This document shows, piece by piece, positions 54,807-63,108 of a DNA stretch of 64,000 bases. Source of the DNA: Oryzomonas japonica (lineage in GTDB: Bacteria; Desulfobacterota; Desulfuromonadia; Geobacterales; Pseudopelobacteraceae); the NCBI RefSeq assembly GCF_008802365.1, contig NZ_VZQZ01000002.1, forward strand, positions 274,363 to 338,362, written 5' to 3'. Made by a program: the position numbers and the translations under genes. Numbering within the stretch: position 1 is the stretch's first letter; the number at the start of each line of letters is the position of its first letter. The notes beneath the pieces were generated by a model that was not told where the DNA came from, did no database searches, and worked only from the letters and a program-made list of their open reading frames with translations.

Positions 54807-56123
54807 GTGAAAAACTTCATCCTCGACACCAATGTGCTGCTGCATGATCCCCAGTCCCTGTTCAGATTTCAGGACAACAACATCATCATCCCCATAACCG
54901 TGATTGAAGAGGTTGACCGTTTCAAGAAGGACATGAACGAAACCGGCCGCAATGCCCGTCAGATCTCACGCATCCTCGACACCATGCGGGAAAAGGGCTC
55001 GCTGGCAGCCGGCGTTACACTCCCCGGTCAGGGCACCCTGCGGGTTGAACTGTTCAGCGAAAACTACCTCAAGCGTCTGCCGGTGGACCTGCGGGTGGAC
55101 AGCGGCGACAACCGCATCCTGGCGGTAGCCCTGGATATGCGCGACCGCTTTCCCGACACCGAGCTCATCTTCGTCACCAAGGACACCAACCTGCGCATCA
55201 AGGCCGATGCCATCGGCTTGGCCGCCGAGGATTACGAATCGGACAAGATCGATATCCAGGATCTCTATTCCGGGACCCGCAGCATCGAGATGACGCCCGA
55301 GGCCGTGGACCGGTTTTACGGGCAGAACTGGCTGGAGGCGCCGGAAGGGCTTGCCCCCAATGAGTTCATCACCATTACGGACAGTAGCAACGCCTCCCAT
55401 ACCGCCATCTGCCGCTACGACGCGGATAGCGGGCACATCGTCCCGGTGCGCAAGGTCCCCAAAGAGGGGATCTGGAGCATCTTCGCCCGCAACCGCGAGC
55501 AGTCCTTTGCCCTGGACGTGCTGATGGACGACTCCATCAAGCTGGTGACCCTGGTGGGCAAGGCGGGCACCGGCAAGACGCTTTTGGCCATCGCCGCCGG
55601 CCTGCACAAGACCGCCGAGGAGAATATCTACAATCGCCTGCTCGTTTCCCGGCCGGTTTTCCCCATGGGCAAGGACCTGGGATTCCTGCCGGGCGATATC
55701 GAGGAAAAACTGACACCCTGGATGCAGCCGATCTTCGACAACGTGGAACTGCTCATCTCTGGGCACGAATCGGAGAAGCGCCACAGCAAGGGGTACAAGG
55801 AGTTGATGGCCATGGGACTTCTGGATATCGAGCCCTTGACCTACATCCGCGGCCGTTCCATCCCCAACCAGTACCTGATCGTGGACGAGGCCCAGAACCT
55901 GACCCCCCATGAGATCAAGACCATCGTCACCCGGGTGGGAGAGGGGACCAAGATCATCCTGACCGGCGACCCCTACCAGATCGACAACCCCTACGTGGAT
56001 TCGTCCAGCAACGGCCTGAGCTTCCTGGTTGAGCGGTTCAAGGGGGAGAAGATCGCCGCCCACGTGACCCTGACCAAGGGGGAACGTTCCGAGTTGGCGG
56101 AACTGGCGGCGAACCTGTTGTAG
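54807..56123 (+). CDS. PhoH family protein with N-terminal PIN domain
   Basis: The 438-residue protein begins with a PIN RNase domain: MKNFILDTNVLLHDPQSLFRF has the first Asp, VIEEVDRFKKD the Glu, and VDSGDNRILAVALDM and VTKDTNLRIKADAIG complete the acidic site. The C-terminal PhoH domain has Walker A LVGKAGTGKTLLAIAAGL (about residues 250-267) and Walker B YLIVDEAQNLTPHEIKTI. Such PhoH2 proteins are ATP-dependent RNA-unwinding nucleases. The start is a GTG at 54807 with GAAAGG upstream. It lies between two palindromic repeats. Confidence 0.93.
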   Translation: MKNFILDTNVLLHDPQSLFRFQDNNIIIPITVIEEVDRFKKDMNETGRNARQISRILDTMREKGSLAAGVTLPGQGTLRVELFSENYLKRLPVDLRVDSGDNRILAVALDMRDRFPDTELIFVTKDTNLRIKADAIGLAAEDYESDKIDIQDLYSGTRSIEMTPEAVDRFYGQNWLEAPEGLAPNEFITITDSSNASHTAICRYDADSGHIVPVRKVPKEGIWSIFARNREQSFALDVLMDDSIKLVTLVGKAGTGKTLLAIAAGLHKTAEENIYNRLLVSRPVFPMGKDLGFLPGDIEEKLTPWMQPIFDNVELLISGHESEKRHSKGYKELMAMGLLDIEPLTYIRGRSIPNQYLIVDEAQNLTPHEIKTIVTRVGEGTKIILTGDPYQIDNPYVDSSSNGLSFLVERFKGEKIAAHVTLTKGERSELAELAANLL

Positions 56124-56147
56124 AACAAAATCTAAGTAACAAAATCA

Positions 56148-56250
56148 AATTTCGCCACAGAGACACGGAGAAGGAAAAGTAAGTTTGTAAACTGAGGATG
56201 GCTACCGCCCCCTTCCTAACCTCTATGTCTCTGTGTCTCCGTGACAAATT
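56148..56250. repeat. CCACAGAG palindromic element, copy 4
   Basis: AATTTCGCCACAGAGACACGG (56148-56168, abbreviated arm) faces CTCTGTGTCTCCGTGACAAATT-type sequence ending at 56250. The outer AATTT/AAATT and the CACGGAG/CTCCGTG blocks pair. It sits between the PhoH gene and pyrF, 13 bases before the pyrF start. Confidence 0.8.
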
Positions 56251-56263
56251 AAGAAAGGTAGTT

Positions 56264-56986
56264 ATGACGCCCGAAAAAGCACGCGATAAAATCATCTTTG
56301 CCCTGGATGTGCACGGATTGGCCGACATCGACCGCTGGGCGGCGCAATTGGCCGGCCATGTTGGGATGTTCAAGGTTGGCAAGGAGCTGTTCACCTCCTG
56401 TGGCCCCGAGGCGGTCAGGACCGTGCAGCGTCACGGTGGCAAAGTTTTTCTCGATCTCAAGTACCACGACATCCCCAACACCGTGGCCAAGGCCATGGTC
56501 GAGGCGGCCCGGCTCGGGGTGCAACTGGCCAACCTACACGCCCTGGGGGGGGAAGAGATGATGGCCACGGCCGCCGCTGCGGTGCGCACGGAGTTTGGCG
56601 ACGAGCGCCCCCGGCTCCTGGCCGTGACCATTTTGACCTCGTCCACGGCCGAGACCCTGCGCCAGGTGGGGATCGAACGCCCGGTGGAGGAGATGGTCGT
56701 CCGCCTGGCCCGTCTGGCCAAGGATTCCGGCATGGACGGCGTGGTCGCCTCGCCCTTGGAGATCGAATCGATCCGAGCGGCCTGCGGCCCGGATTTCCTG
56801 ATCGTCACCCCCGGGGTTCGGCCCTCGTTCGCCTCCCTGGACGACCAAAAACGCGTCATGACCCCGGCCGAGGCGGTTACCGCCGGAGCAGACTATCTGG
56901 TGATCGGCCGCCCCATCGCCAAGGCGGGCGATCCGGTGGCCGCCAGCCGGATGATCGTGGACGAAATCGCAGGAGGGTGCCCATGA
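56264..56986 (+). CDS. pyrF: Orotidine-5'-phosphate decarboxylase
   Basis: The enzyme makes UMP from OMP, the last step of pyrimidine synthesis. The 240-residue barrel protein starts MTPEKARDKIIFALDVHG. It has the catalytic Asp-Lys-Asp motif VFLDLKYHDIPNTVAKA, LTSST and VTPGVRP, and ends YLVIGRPIAKAGDPVAASRMIVDEI. GAAAGG lies six bases before the ATG at 56264; the frame is open back to 56198, but that part overlaps the upstream repeat. Its stop overlaps the rlmB start (ATGA). Confidence 0.97.
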   Translation: MTPEKARDKIIFALDVHGLADIDRWAAQLAGHVGMFKVGKELFTSCGPEAVRTVQRHGGKVFLDLKYHDIPNTVAKAMVEAARLGVQLANLHALGGEEMMATAAAAVRTEFGDERPRLLAVTILTSSTAETLRQVGIERPVEEMVVRLARLAKDSGMDGVVASPLEIESIRAACGPDFLIVTPGVRPSFASLDDQKRVMTPAEAVTAGADYLVIGRPIAKAGDPVAASRMIVDEIAGGCP

Positions 56987-57726
56987 AAGGCGAACTGGTC
57001 TTCGGCGTCAATCCGGTCCGGGAGGCGCTGCGCGGTGCGCGGGGGGCTTTCGAACTGTATGTGCAGTCCTCGGCAACCGACCATCGTCTCGAGAAGATCC
57101 TCAAGCTGGCCGAGGAGCGGGGCGTCCCGATCCACCGGCGCGAGCGCGACGATCTGACCAAACTGTGCGCCTCCAGCCATCACCAGGGGGTTGCGCTCAT
57201 GGTTGAGCCCTTCCGGTATGCCGACCTGGACGACCTCGTGGCCCGCATTGACGAGGCGGGACGCAGCGGTTTTCTGCTGGTGCTGGACGGCATCCAGGAC
57301 CCCCACAATCTGGGGGCGCTGATCCGCACCGCGGCCTGTGCCGGTTGCGACGGCATCATCATCCCCAAAGACCGCGCCGTCGGCGTTACCCCGACCGTGG
57401 AAAAGGCCTCGGCCGGTGCGGTGGAAACCATACCGGTCGCCCAGGTGACCAACGTGGCCCAGAGCCTCCAGGTGCTCAAGGATGGCGGCTACTGGGTCTA
57501 CGGTCTGGCCGGTGAGGCCGGGCAGTCGCTCTACGATGTGGACTTTTCCGGCAAGGTCGTCCTGTTGGTGGGAAACGAAGGGGAGGGGATTCGTCCCCTG
57601 GTGCGCAAACAGTGCGACGTGGTCCTGTCGATCCCGCTCTATGGCGGCGTATCTTCCCTGAACGCCTCGGTGGCCGGCGGCATCGCCCTGTTCGAGGCTG
57701 CGCGCCGGCGCGGCATTCCGGCGTAA
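56983..57726 (+). CDS. rlmB: 23S rRNA (guanosine-2'-O-)-methyltransferase RlmB
   Basis: This SpoU-class enzyme methylates G2251 of 23S rRNA in the peptidyl transferase loop. The 247-residue protein starts MKGELVFGVNPVREALRG. It has the three SPOUT motifs: GIQDPHNLGALIRTAACAG, VLLVGNEGEGI and LSIPLYGGVSSLNASVAGGIALFEA, including the conserved Arg, Asn and Glu. GGAGGG lies six bases before the ATG at 56983, which overlaps the pyrF stop. cydD follows ten bases after the stop. Confidence 0.95.
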   Translation: MKGELVFGVNPVREALRGARGAFELYVQSSATDHRLEKILKLAEERGVPIHRRERDDLTKLCASSHHQGVALMVEPFRYADLDDLVARIDEAGRSGFLLVLDGIQDPHNLGALIRTAACAGCDGIIIPKDRAVGVTPTVEKASAGAVETIPVAQVTNVAQSLQVLKDGGYWVYGLAGEAGQSLYDVDFSGKVVLLVGNEGEGIRPLVRKQCDVVLSIPLYGGVSSLNASVAGGIALFEAARRRGIPA

Positions 57727-57736
57727 CCGGATTCCC

Positions 57737-59488
57737 GTGAGCGAGGACATCACTGAAAAACCTGCTCCCGAACAACGCCTGAACCTCCTCAAGAACCGTG
57801 TGAAGCCGACCCTGCTGCTTGCCGTGGGGCTGGGTATCGCGAGCGGCTTCGTGCTGATCGCCCAGGCCCTGATCGTGGCCGGGCTGGTGCACCGGGTCAT
57901 GATAGATGGCTCCGGTTATCGGGAAGTGCTGCCCCAACTGCTCTGGCTTCCCCCCTTGATGCTGGCGAGGGCCGGACTCTCCTGGATTTCGGAGCGGGTC
58001 GCCTTTGCGGCCTCGGCCACCATCCGCCAGGAGGTGCGTAACGATCTCTTCCAACGCCTGCTGGATGCCGGTCCTTTGCAGCTCAAGGGGGATCGGGCCG
58101 GCGAGGTGGCCACCGTGATCGTGGACGGCGTGGAGGCGTTGGAAGGGTACTACAGCCGCTACCTGCCCCACCTGGCCGTGATGGCCGTGGTGCCGCTCTC
58201 CATCCTGGCGGCGGTTGTCCCTGCCGACTGGATCTCGGCGGGGATCATGTTGTTCTCGGCCCCCTTCATCCCCTTTTTCACCATCCTGATCGGCCGCGGC
58301 GCCGAGCGGCTCAACCAGCGCCAGTGGCAAACCCTGGCCCGCCTGGGGGGATACTTTCTCGACCGGGTCAACGGCCTGGCCACCCTGCGCATGTTCAACG
58401 CCTCGCGGCGTGAAGCCGAGATGATCGCCCGCATCTCGGACGATTACCGCCGGGCCACCATGTCGGTCCTCTACATGGCCTTCCTCTCCGCCCTGGTCTT
58501 GGAGTTCTTCGCCACGGTCAGCGTGGCGTTGATGGCAGTGGTTATCGGCTTTCGGCTTTTGAAAGGGGGCATGGCCTTTCAGGACGGTTTCACCGTGCTG
58601 CTTTTGGCGCCGGAATTCTACCTGCCGCTGCGCCTGATGGGGAACTACTACCATGCCCGCATGGAGGCCATCGGCGCGGCCGAACGTATCTTCAATCTGC
58701 TGGACACCCCGCTTGCTCCCCGACCCGCTGCCCCCCACCCGCTGCCTCCTGTCTCGCCGCTCCGAATCTGCCTCGAAGATGTCTGCTTCCGGTATTCCCC
58801 TGACTCGCCCCCCGTGATCGACGGCGTGACGCTCAACCTGGCGCAGGGAGAACGGGTCGCCCTGGTGGGGCCGAGCGGGGCCGGGAAGAGCACCCTGGCG
58901 GCGCTGTTGTTGGGCTTTGCCCTGCCGGAACAGGGGAGGGTGCTGATCAACGGCGTGGACCTGGCACAATGCGATCTTGATCAATGGCGACGTCATGTGG
59001 CCTGGGTTCCCCAGAGCCCCCACCTCTTTCACGGCACCATCGGCGATAATATCCGCCTGGGGCGCCAGGACGCCACGGACACAGATGTTCTCCAGGCTGC
59101 TTCACGGGCCCGTTGCGGGGAGTTTATCGCCCGCCTGCCCCAGGGGCTGGATACGGTCATCGGCGAACAGGGGGCCGGCCTGTCCGGCGGCCAGGCGCGG
59201 CGCATCGCGCTGGCACGGGTATTCCTCAAGGACAGTCCCCTGATCATCACCGATGAACCGACCGCTGGGCTGGACGCCCATTCGGAGACATTGGTCCGGG
59301 AAGCACTCGGCGAACTTGCCCAAGGCCGGACCGTGTTGTCCATCGCCCATCGCCTGGCCACCCTGGAGGATACCGATCGGGTCGTTGTCATGAGTGGGGG
59401 GAGGATCATCGAGCAGGGGCACTATGATGACCTGAAGGGAGCGGGTGGGCTGTTCGCTCGCATGGCTGCCGCCGGGGAGGGGGCATGA
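57737..59488 (+). CDS. cydD: Thiol reductant ABC exporter subunit CydD
   Basis: The 583-residue half-transporter has an N-terminal six-helix ABC membrane domain (about residues 20-310) and a C-terminal ATPase. Walker A is LVGPSGAGKSTLAALLL (about 373-389), the signature GAGLSGGQARRIALARVF and Walker B LIITDEPTAGLDAHSE. With CydC it moves cysteine or glutathione to the periplasm, which cytochrome bd and c-type cytochrome assembly need. It starts with a GTG ten bases after rlmB and overlaps cydC by ATGA. No cydAB is in the window. Confidence 0.9.
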   Translation: MSEDITEKPAPEQRLNLLKNRVKPTLLLAVGLGIASGFVLIAQALIVAGLVHRVMIDGSGYREVLPQLLWLPPLMLARAGLSWISERVAFAASATIRQEVRNDLFQRLLDAGPLQLKGDRAGEVATVIVDGVEALEGYYSRYLPHLAVMAVVPLSILAAVVPADWISAGIMLFSAPFIPFFTILIGRGAERLNQRQWQTLARLGGYFLDRVNGLATLRMFNASRREAEMIARISDDYRRATMSVLYMAFLSALVLEFFATVSVALMAVVIGFRLLKGGMAFQDGFTVLLLAPEFYLPLRLMGNYYHARMEAIGAAERIFNLLDTPLAPRPAAPHPLPPVSPLRICLEDVCFRYSPDSPPVIDGVTLNLAQGERVALVGPSGAGKSTLAALLLGFALPEQGRVLINGVDLAQCDLDQWRRHVAWVPQSPHLFHGTIGDNIRLGRQDATDTDVLQAASRARCGEFIARLPQGLDTVIGEQGAGLSGGQARRIALARVFLKDSPLIITDEPTAGLDAHSETLVREALGELAQGRTVLSIAHRLATLEDTDRVVVMSGGRIIEQGHYDDLKGAGGLFARMAAAGEGA

Positions 59489-61209
59489 GGGATATCCTGC
59501 GCCTTCTGAAACTAGCGTGGCCCTATCGCGCTTGGCTCTCGGCCGCTCTCGGGCTCTCGCTGGTGACGCTTTTTGCCAATGTGGGGCTCTTGGCCCTCTC
59601 GGGGTGGTTCATCGCCGCCATGGCCCTGGCCGGGATCAACGGCACCCCCATCAACTATCACTACCCTGCGGCGGGTATCCGCACCCTGGCGATCGGGCGC
59701 ACCCTTGGCCGCTACGCCGAGCGGGTGGTCAGTCACCAGGCCTCGTTGCGGCTCCTGGCGGGTCTGCGGGTCTGGATCTACCGCCGCATCGAACCGCTGG
59801 CCCCGGCCCGTTTGGAGAGCTACGCCAGCGGCGATCTTCTCAGCCGTATCCGGGCCGACATCGACAGCCTGGACAATTTTTACCTTCGTCTACTGGCGCC
59901 GGTACTGACCGCGCTCTGTTCCAGCCTGCTGTTCATTCTGTTCCTGTGGTATTTCAACAGCGCCGTGGCGTTGGCGACCGGAGCGCTGCTCCTCGCGGCC
60001 GGCGGTTTTCTCCCCCTGGCGGTTCATCTGCTGGGGCGCAAGCCGGGGGCGCGGGTAACCCAAACCTCTGCGGAACTGCGCACCGCCGTGGTGGACGGCC
60101 TGCGGGGGATGGAAGAACTCCTGGCCTACGGTGCGGCAGGGCGCCAGAAGGAGCGGGTAGTGGAACTGAACCGGCGCCTGCTGGCCGATCAGGCCCGTCT
60201 GGCCGGGTTGGCTGGTGTCTCCGCCGGCGGCGTGGGGCTCTGTTCCGGCCTCGCCCTCTGGCTGGCGCTGGTCATTTCGATCCCCCTGGTGCGCGCCGGT
60301 TCCCTGACTGGGCCCCAGATGGTCATGCTGGCGCTCTTTTGTCAGGCCGCCTTCGAGGCGGTCCTACCGCTCCCGCCGGCCTTTCGCCTGCTGGGGCAGA
60401 CTCTGGCAGCGGCCCGGCGCATCTTCTCCCTGGCGGATGAAACTCCGGCGGTCAAGGAACCCCGTGAACCGGCTCAGCTGCCGGAGACACCGCTCCTCAC
60501 CCTGCGGGGAGTGGGCTTTTCCTACAGCGATAGCGCTGCAACCCTGGTGGGGATCGACCTTGACCTTGCGCCCGGCCGCAAGGTGGCCGTGGTGGGGACC
60601 AGCGGCGCCGGCAAGAGCACCCTGCTGGCCTTGCTGCTCCGTTTCCGGGAGTACGATAGCGGTTCCATGACCATGGCCGGGCGGGAGATCAGGGAGTATG
60701 ACGGCGAAACAGTGCGGCGGCTCATGGCGGTGGCCAGCCAGCAACCGTTTTTGTTCAACGCCACCCTGCGGGAGAACCTGCTGATAGCCCGGCCCGAGGC
60801 TAGTGAGGAGGAAATGATCGCGGCAGCCGATATTGCGGGGGTTCACGACGAGATCGCCGCCTTTGCTCAGGGGTACGACACGCCGGCCGGTGAGGGGGGG
60901 GTGAAGCTTTCCGGCGGCCAGATCCGCCGTCTGGCCATTGCCCGTGCCATCCTTAAGGATAGCCCGGTCCTGCTGTTGGACGAACCGACGGAAGGGGTGG
61001 ACGCCTCAGCCGCCCGTTCGCTGCTGGAACGGGTGTTCAGCTTTGCCGAGGGCAGGGCGCTGTTGGTGATCACCCATAGCCGGATCGGGCTGGAGGCCAT
61101 GGACGAGGTGCTGCTCATGGATGAGGGGCGCATCGTCGAGCGGGGCAGCCACGCCGAACTGCTGGCACGCAGCCGGCGTTACCGGGATATGTGGGAATTG
61201 GATGATTGA
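59485..61209 (+). CDS. cydC: Thiol reductant ABC exporter subunit CydC
   Basis: The 574-residue partner of CydD begins MRDILRLLKLAWPYRAWLSAALGLSLVTLFANVGLLALSGWFIAAMAL, typical of CydC. Walker A is VVGTSGAGKSTLLALLL (about residues 371-387). The signature reads VKLSGGQIRRLAIARAIL and Walker B LLLDEPTEGVDAS. It starts in the cydD stop codon (ATGA), so translation is coupled. A CCACAGAG palindrome follows its stop by 20 bases, before the convergent radical SAM gene. Confidence 0.9.
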   Translation: MRDILRLLKLAWPYRAWLSAALGLSLVTLFANVGLLALSGWFIAAMALAGINGTPINYHYPAAGIRTLAIGRTLGRYAERVVSHQASLRLLAGLRVWIYRRIEPLAPARLESYASGDLLSRIRADIDSLDNFYLRLLAPVLTALCSSLLFILFLWYFNSAVALATGALLLAAGGFLPLAVHLLGRKPGARVTQTSAELRTAVVDGLRGMEELLAYGAAGRQKERVVELNRRLLADQARLAGLAGVSAGGVGLCSGLALWLALVISIPLVRAGSLTGPQMVMLALFCQAAFEAVLPLPPAFRLLGQTLAAARRIFSLADETPAVKEPREPAQLPETPLLTLRGVGFSYSDSAATLVGIDLDLAPGRKVAVVGTSGAGKSTLLALLLRFREYDSGSMTMAGREIREYDGETVRRLMAVASQQPFLFNATLRENLLIARPEASEEEMIAAADIAGVHDEIAAFAQGYDTPAGEGGVKLSGGQIRRLAIARAILKDSPVLLLDEPTEGVDASAARSLLERVFSFAEGRALLVITHSRIGLEAMDEVLLMDEGRIVERGSHAELLARSRRYRDMWELDD

Positions 61210-61229
61210 GTAAAAATATTTGCAATAAA

Positions 61230-61342
61230 GCCACAGAGACAAACATTTCAAGTTTTTTGCCCCATTTTTCTTTTCTATTTCCATGTCAAAATAGATGGAA
61301 AATCTCTGTGATTTTCTCCGTGTCTCTGCGCCTCTGTAGCAG
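61230..61342. repeat. CCACAGAG palindromic element, copy 5
   Basis: GCCACAGAGAC (61230-61240) faces TCTCCGTGTCTCTG and CCTCTGTAGC (to 61342). The pairing is imperfect but the blocks match the other copies. It lies between the convergent cydC and radical SAM genes. Confidence 0.7.
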
Positions 61343-61373
61343 AACTGCCGGTTTCAGGCTGAACGGCTCGTGA

Positions 61374-62894
61374 TCAGGTGTGTTCAATGCCGCTTGCGTC
61401 GAACATGCCGTTCCAGTTCATCTTTTCCGTTATTTTCCGGAAGTGGTAGCCATAGATGGCAAAGGTGATGGCAAGCGGGAACAGACGAGGCCGCCTGAAA
61501 AGGGACCAGAAAAAGAGTTTCCAGAACTGGAGCCGCTCTTTGCCGATTACCCCCAGCATGACGATGGATTTGAAGAACGCCCCGTAATAACCGGGCTTCA
61601 CATGGAAGCTCCCCCGCTTGAGAGGCCGGTACTCGCGGAGAAAGCCGGTTACACGCCGATAGTAGTTCTTTGGGGCGTAGATACTGGTAAGGATGCTCCG
61701 ATAGCCGTTGATGAGCGTCTCCGCCTTCATGCGGGGGATAAAGTTGAGGGCGACGGCCGTGTTGTTGCCGGAGGTATCGCCCAATAGCCTGCCTTCCTTG
61801 AAGAGCCGCTGGTGGAGCTTGGTGCCGCGCAACGCGGTGAGCATCCCCACCATGGCCGTGGCGATGCCGCTCTCCTGGATAAAGTGTATCTGCCGCTCGA
61901 AAATCGACAGGGGATCGCTGTCGAACCCCACGATAAACCCGCCTTGGACCTGCAATCCGGCGTGCTGGATTTTCTTGACGCACTCAAGGAGGTTGCGGTT
62001 CTTATTCTGAACCTTGCCGGTTTCGCTCAGGCAGTCCTCATTCGGGGTTTCTATGCCGATGAACACCTCTTCAAAGCTGGTCCGCACCATGAGGTCCATG
62101 AGGTCCGGGTCGTCCGCCAGATCGATGGAAACTTCAGTGAAGAAGGCAAAGGGATGATTGTGCCGCTCCATCCATGCGAGCATGGCCGGGAGGGTTTCCT
62201 GCTTCAGCTTGCGTCTGTCGCCGATGAAGTTGTCGTCCACAAGGAAAATCCCGTCGCGCCACCCCCAGGCATAGAGGGCATCGAGTTCCCCAGTCAGCTG
62301 CGCGGTGCTCTTGGTACGCGGCTTGCGCCCGAAGAGTTGGGTAATATCGCAGAACTCACAGTCGAACGGGCAGCCCCGGGAATACTGGATATTCATGGCT
62401 GCGTATTTTGAGGGATCGATCAGGTTCCAGAGCGGGATGGGGGTTTCCCGCATCTCCGCCCATTGGTCGGAAACATAGCTATGCTCCGCTTGACCGCACT
62501 CAAGGTCGTCAAGGAACCGGGGAAGGGTGACCTCGGCCTCGCCCAGCACCAAATGATCCGCCGAATCAAACTCGGCCGGGGCGGCGGTGAAGAGCGGCCC
62601 ACCCACGACCGTCTTGATCCCCAGGCGGCGGCAGCGCGCAAGAACGTCGTTGACGGATTCCTTCTGGACCGTCATGGCACTGATGAAGACATAGTCCGCC
62701 CACAGAATCTGCTTGTCGGAAAGCGGTTGCACATTCATATCCACAAGCCGCTTGTCCCAGGCGGCGGGAAGCATGGCGGCCACGGTCAAGAGGCCAAGGG
62801 GGGGGAATGCGGCCTTTTTCCCGATGAACTTGAGCGCGTGGCGGAAACTCCAGAAGGTGTCGGGGTAATGGGGGTATACGAGAAGAATTTTCAT
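61374..62894 (-). CDS. B12-binding domain radical SAM protein (DUF4070 type)
   Basis: The 506-residue protein has an N-terminal cobalamin-binding-like domain (MKILLVYPHYPDTFWSFRHALKFIG, to about residue 150). Its radical SAM core has IQYSRGCPFDCEFCDITQLFGRKPR (CxxxCxxC about residues 174-181), followed by a C-terminal DUF4070 region. The B12 ligand His typical of DxHxxG is not evident at the N-terminus, so cobalamin binding is unproven. Relatives include methyltransferases of lipids, hopanoids and other compounds. The substrate is unknown. It is preceded by 214 bases without recognised signals. Confidence 0.87.
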   Translation of the reverse strand: MKILLVYPHYPDTFWSFRHALKFIGKKAAFPPLGLLTVAAMLPAAWDKRLVDMNVQPLSDKQILWADYVFISAMTVQKESVNDVLARCRRLGIKTVVGGPLFTAAPAEFDSADHLVLGEAEVTLPRFLDDLECGQAEHSYVSDQWAEMRETPIPLWNLIDPSKYAAMNIQYSRGCPFDCEFCDITQLFGRKPRTKSTAQLTGELDALYAWGWRDGIFLVDDNFIGDRRKLKQETLPAMLAWMERHNHPFAFFTEVSIDLADDPDLMDLMVRTSFEEVFIGIETPNEDCLSETGKVQNKNRNLLECVKKIQHAGLQVQGGFIVGFDSDPLSIFERQIHFIQESGIATAMVGMLTALRGTKLHQRLFKEGRLLGDTSGNNTAVALNFIPRMKAETLINGYRSILTSIYAPKNYYRRVTGFLREYRPLKRGSFHVKPGYYGAFFKSIVMLGVIGKERLQFWKLFFWSLFRRPRLFPLAITFAIYGYHFRKITEKMNWNGMFDASGIEHT

Positions 62895-63108
62895 GCTTGC
62901 TGCCCTTACGGTGTTCCGGGGGAGGTGGTTGCGGGTGGAAGGTTAACCTTTTTAAAGGATACCGCAGTTATGGAAAATGCAATGTAAATCTATTGTAATA
63001 TTCCTGGAAAAAACGTGTGTATCGGGGGCGCTTACGGGAGGGAAAGGGGCATGGCTGCCGCAGGGGCGGGGTGCTCCTGCGATTTGTTGTATTTTGGGCA
63101 GATGGCGA

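Noticed and set aside
57476-59032. A 518-codon minus-strand frame opposite rlmB and cydD
   Set aside because: This is again an antisense shadow; His, Gly and Gln dominate and no start signal is present.
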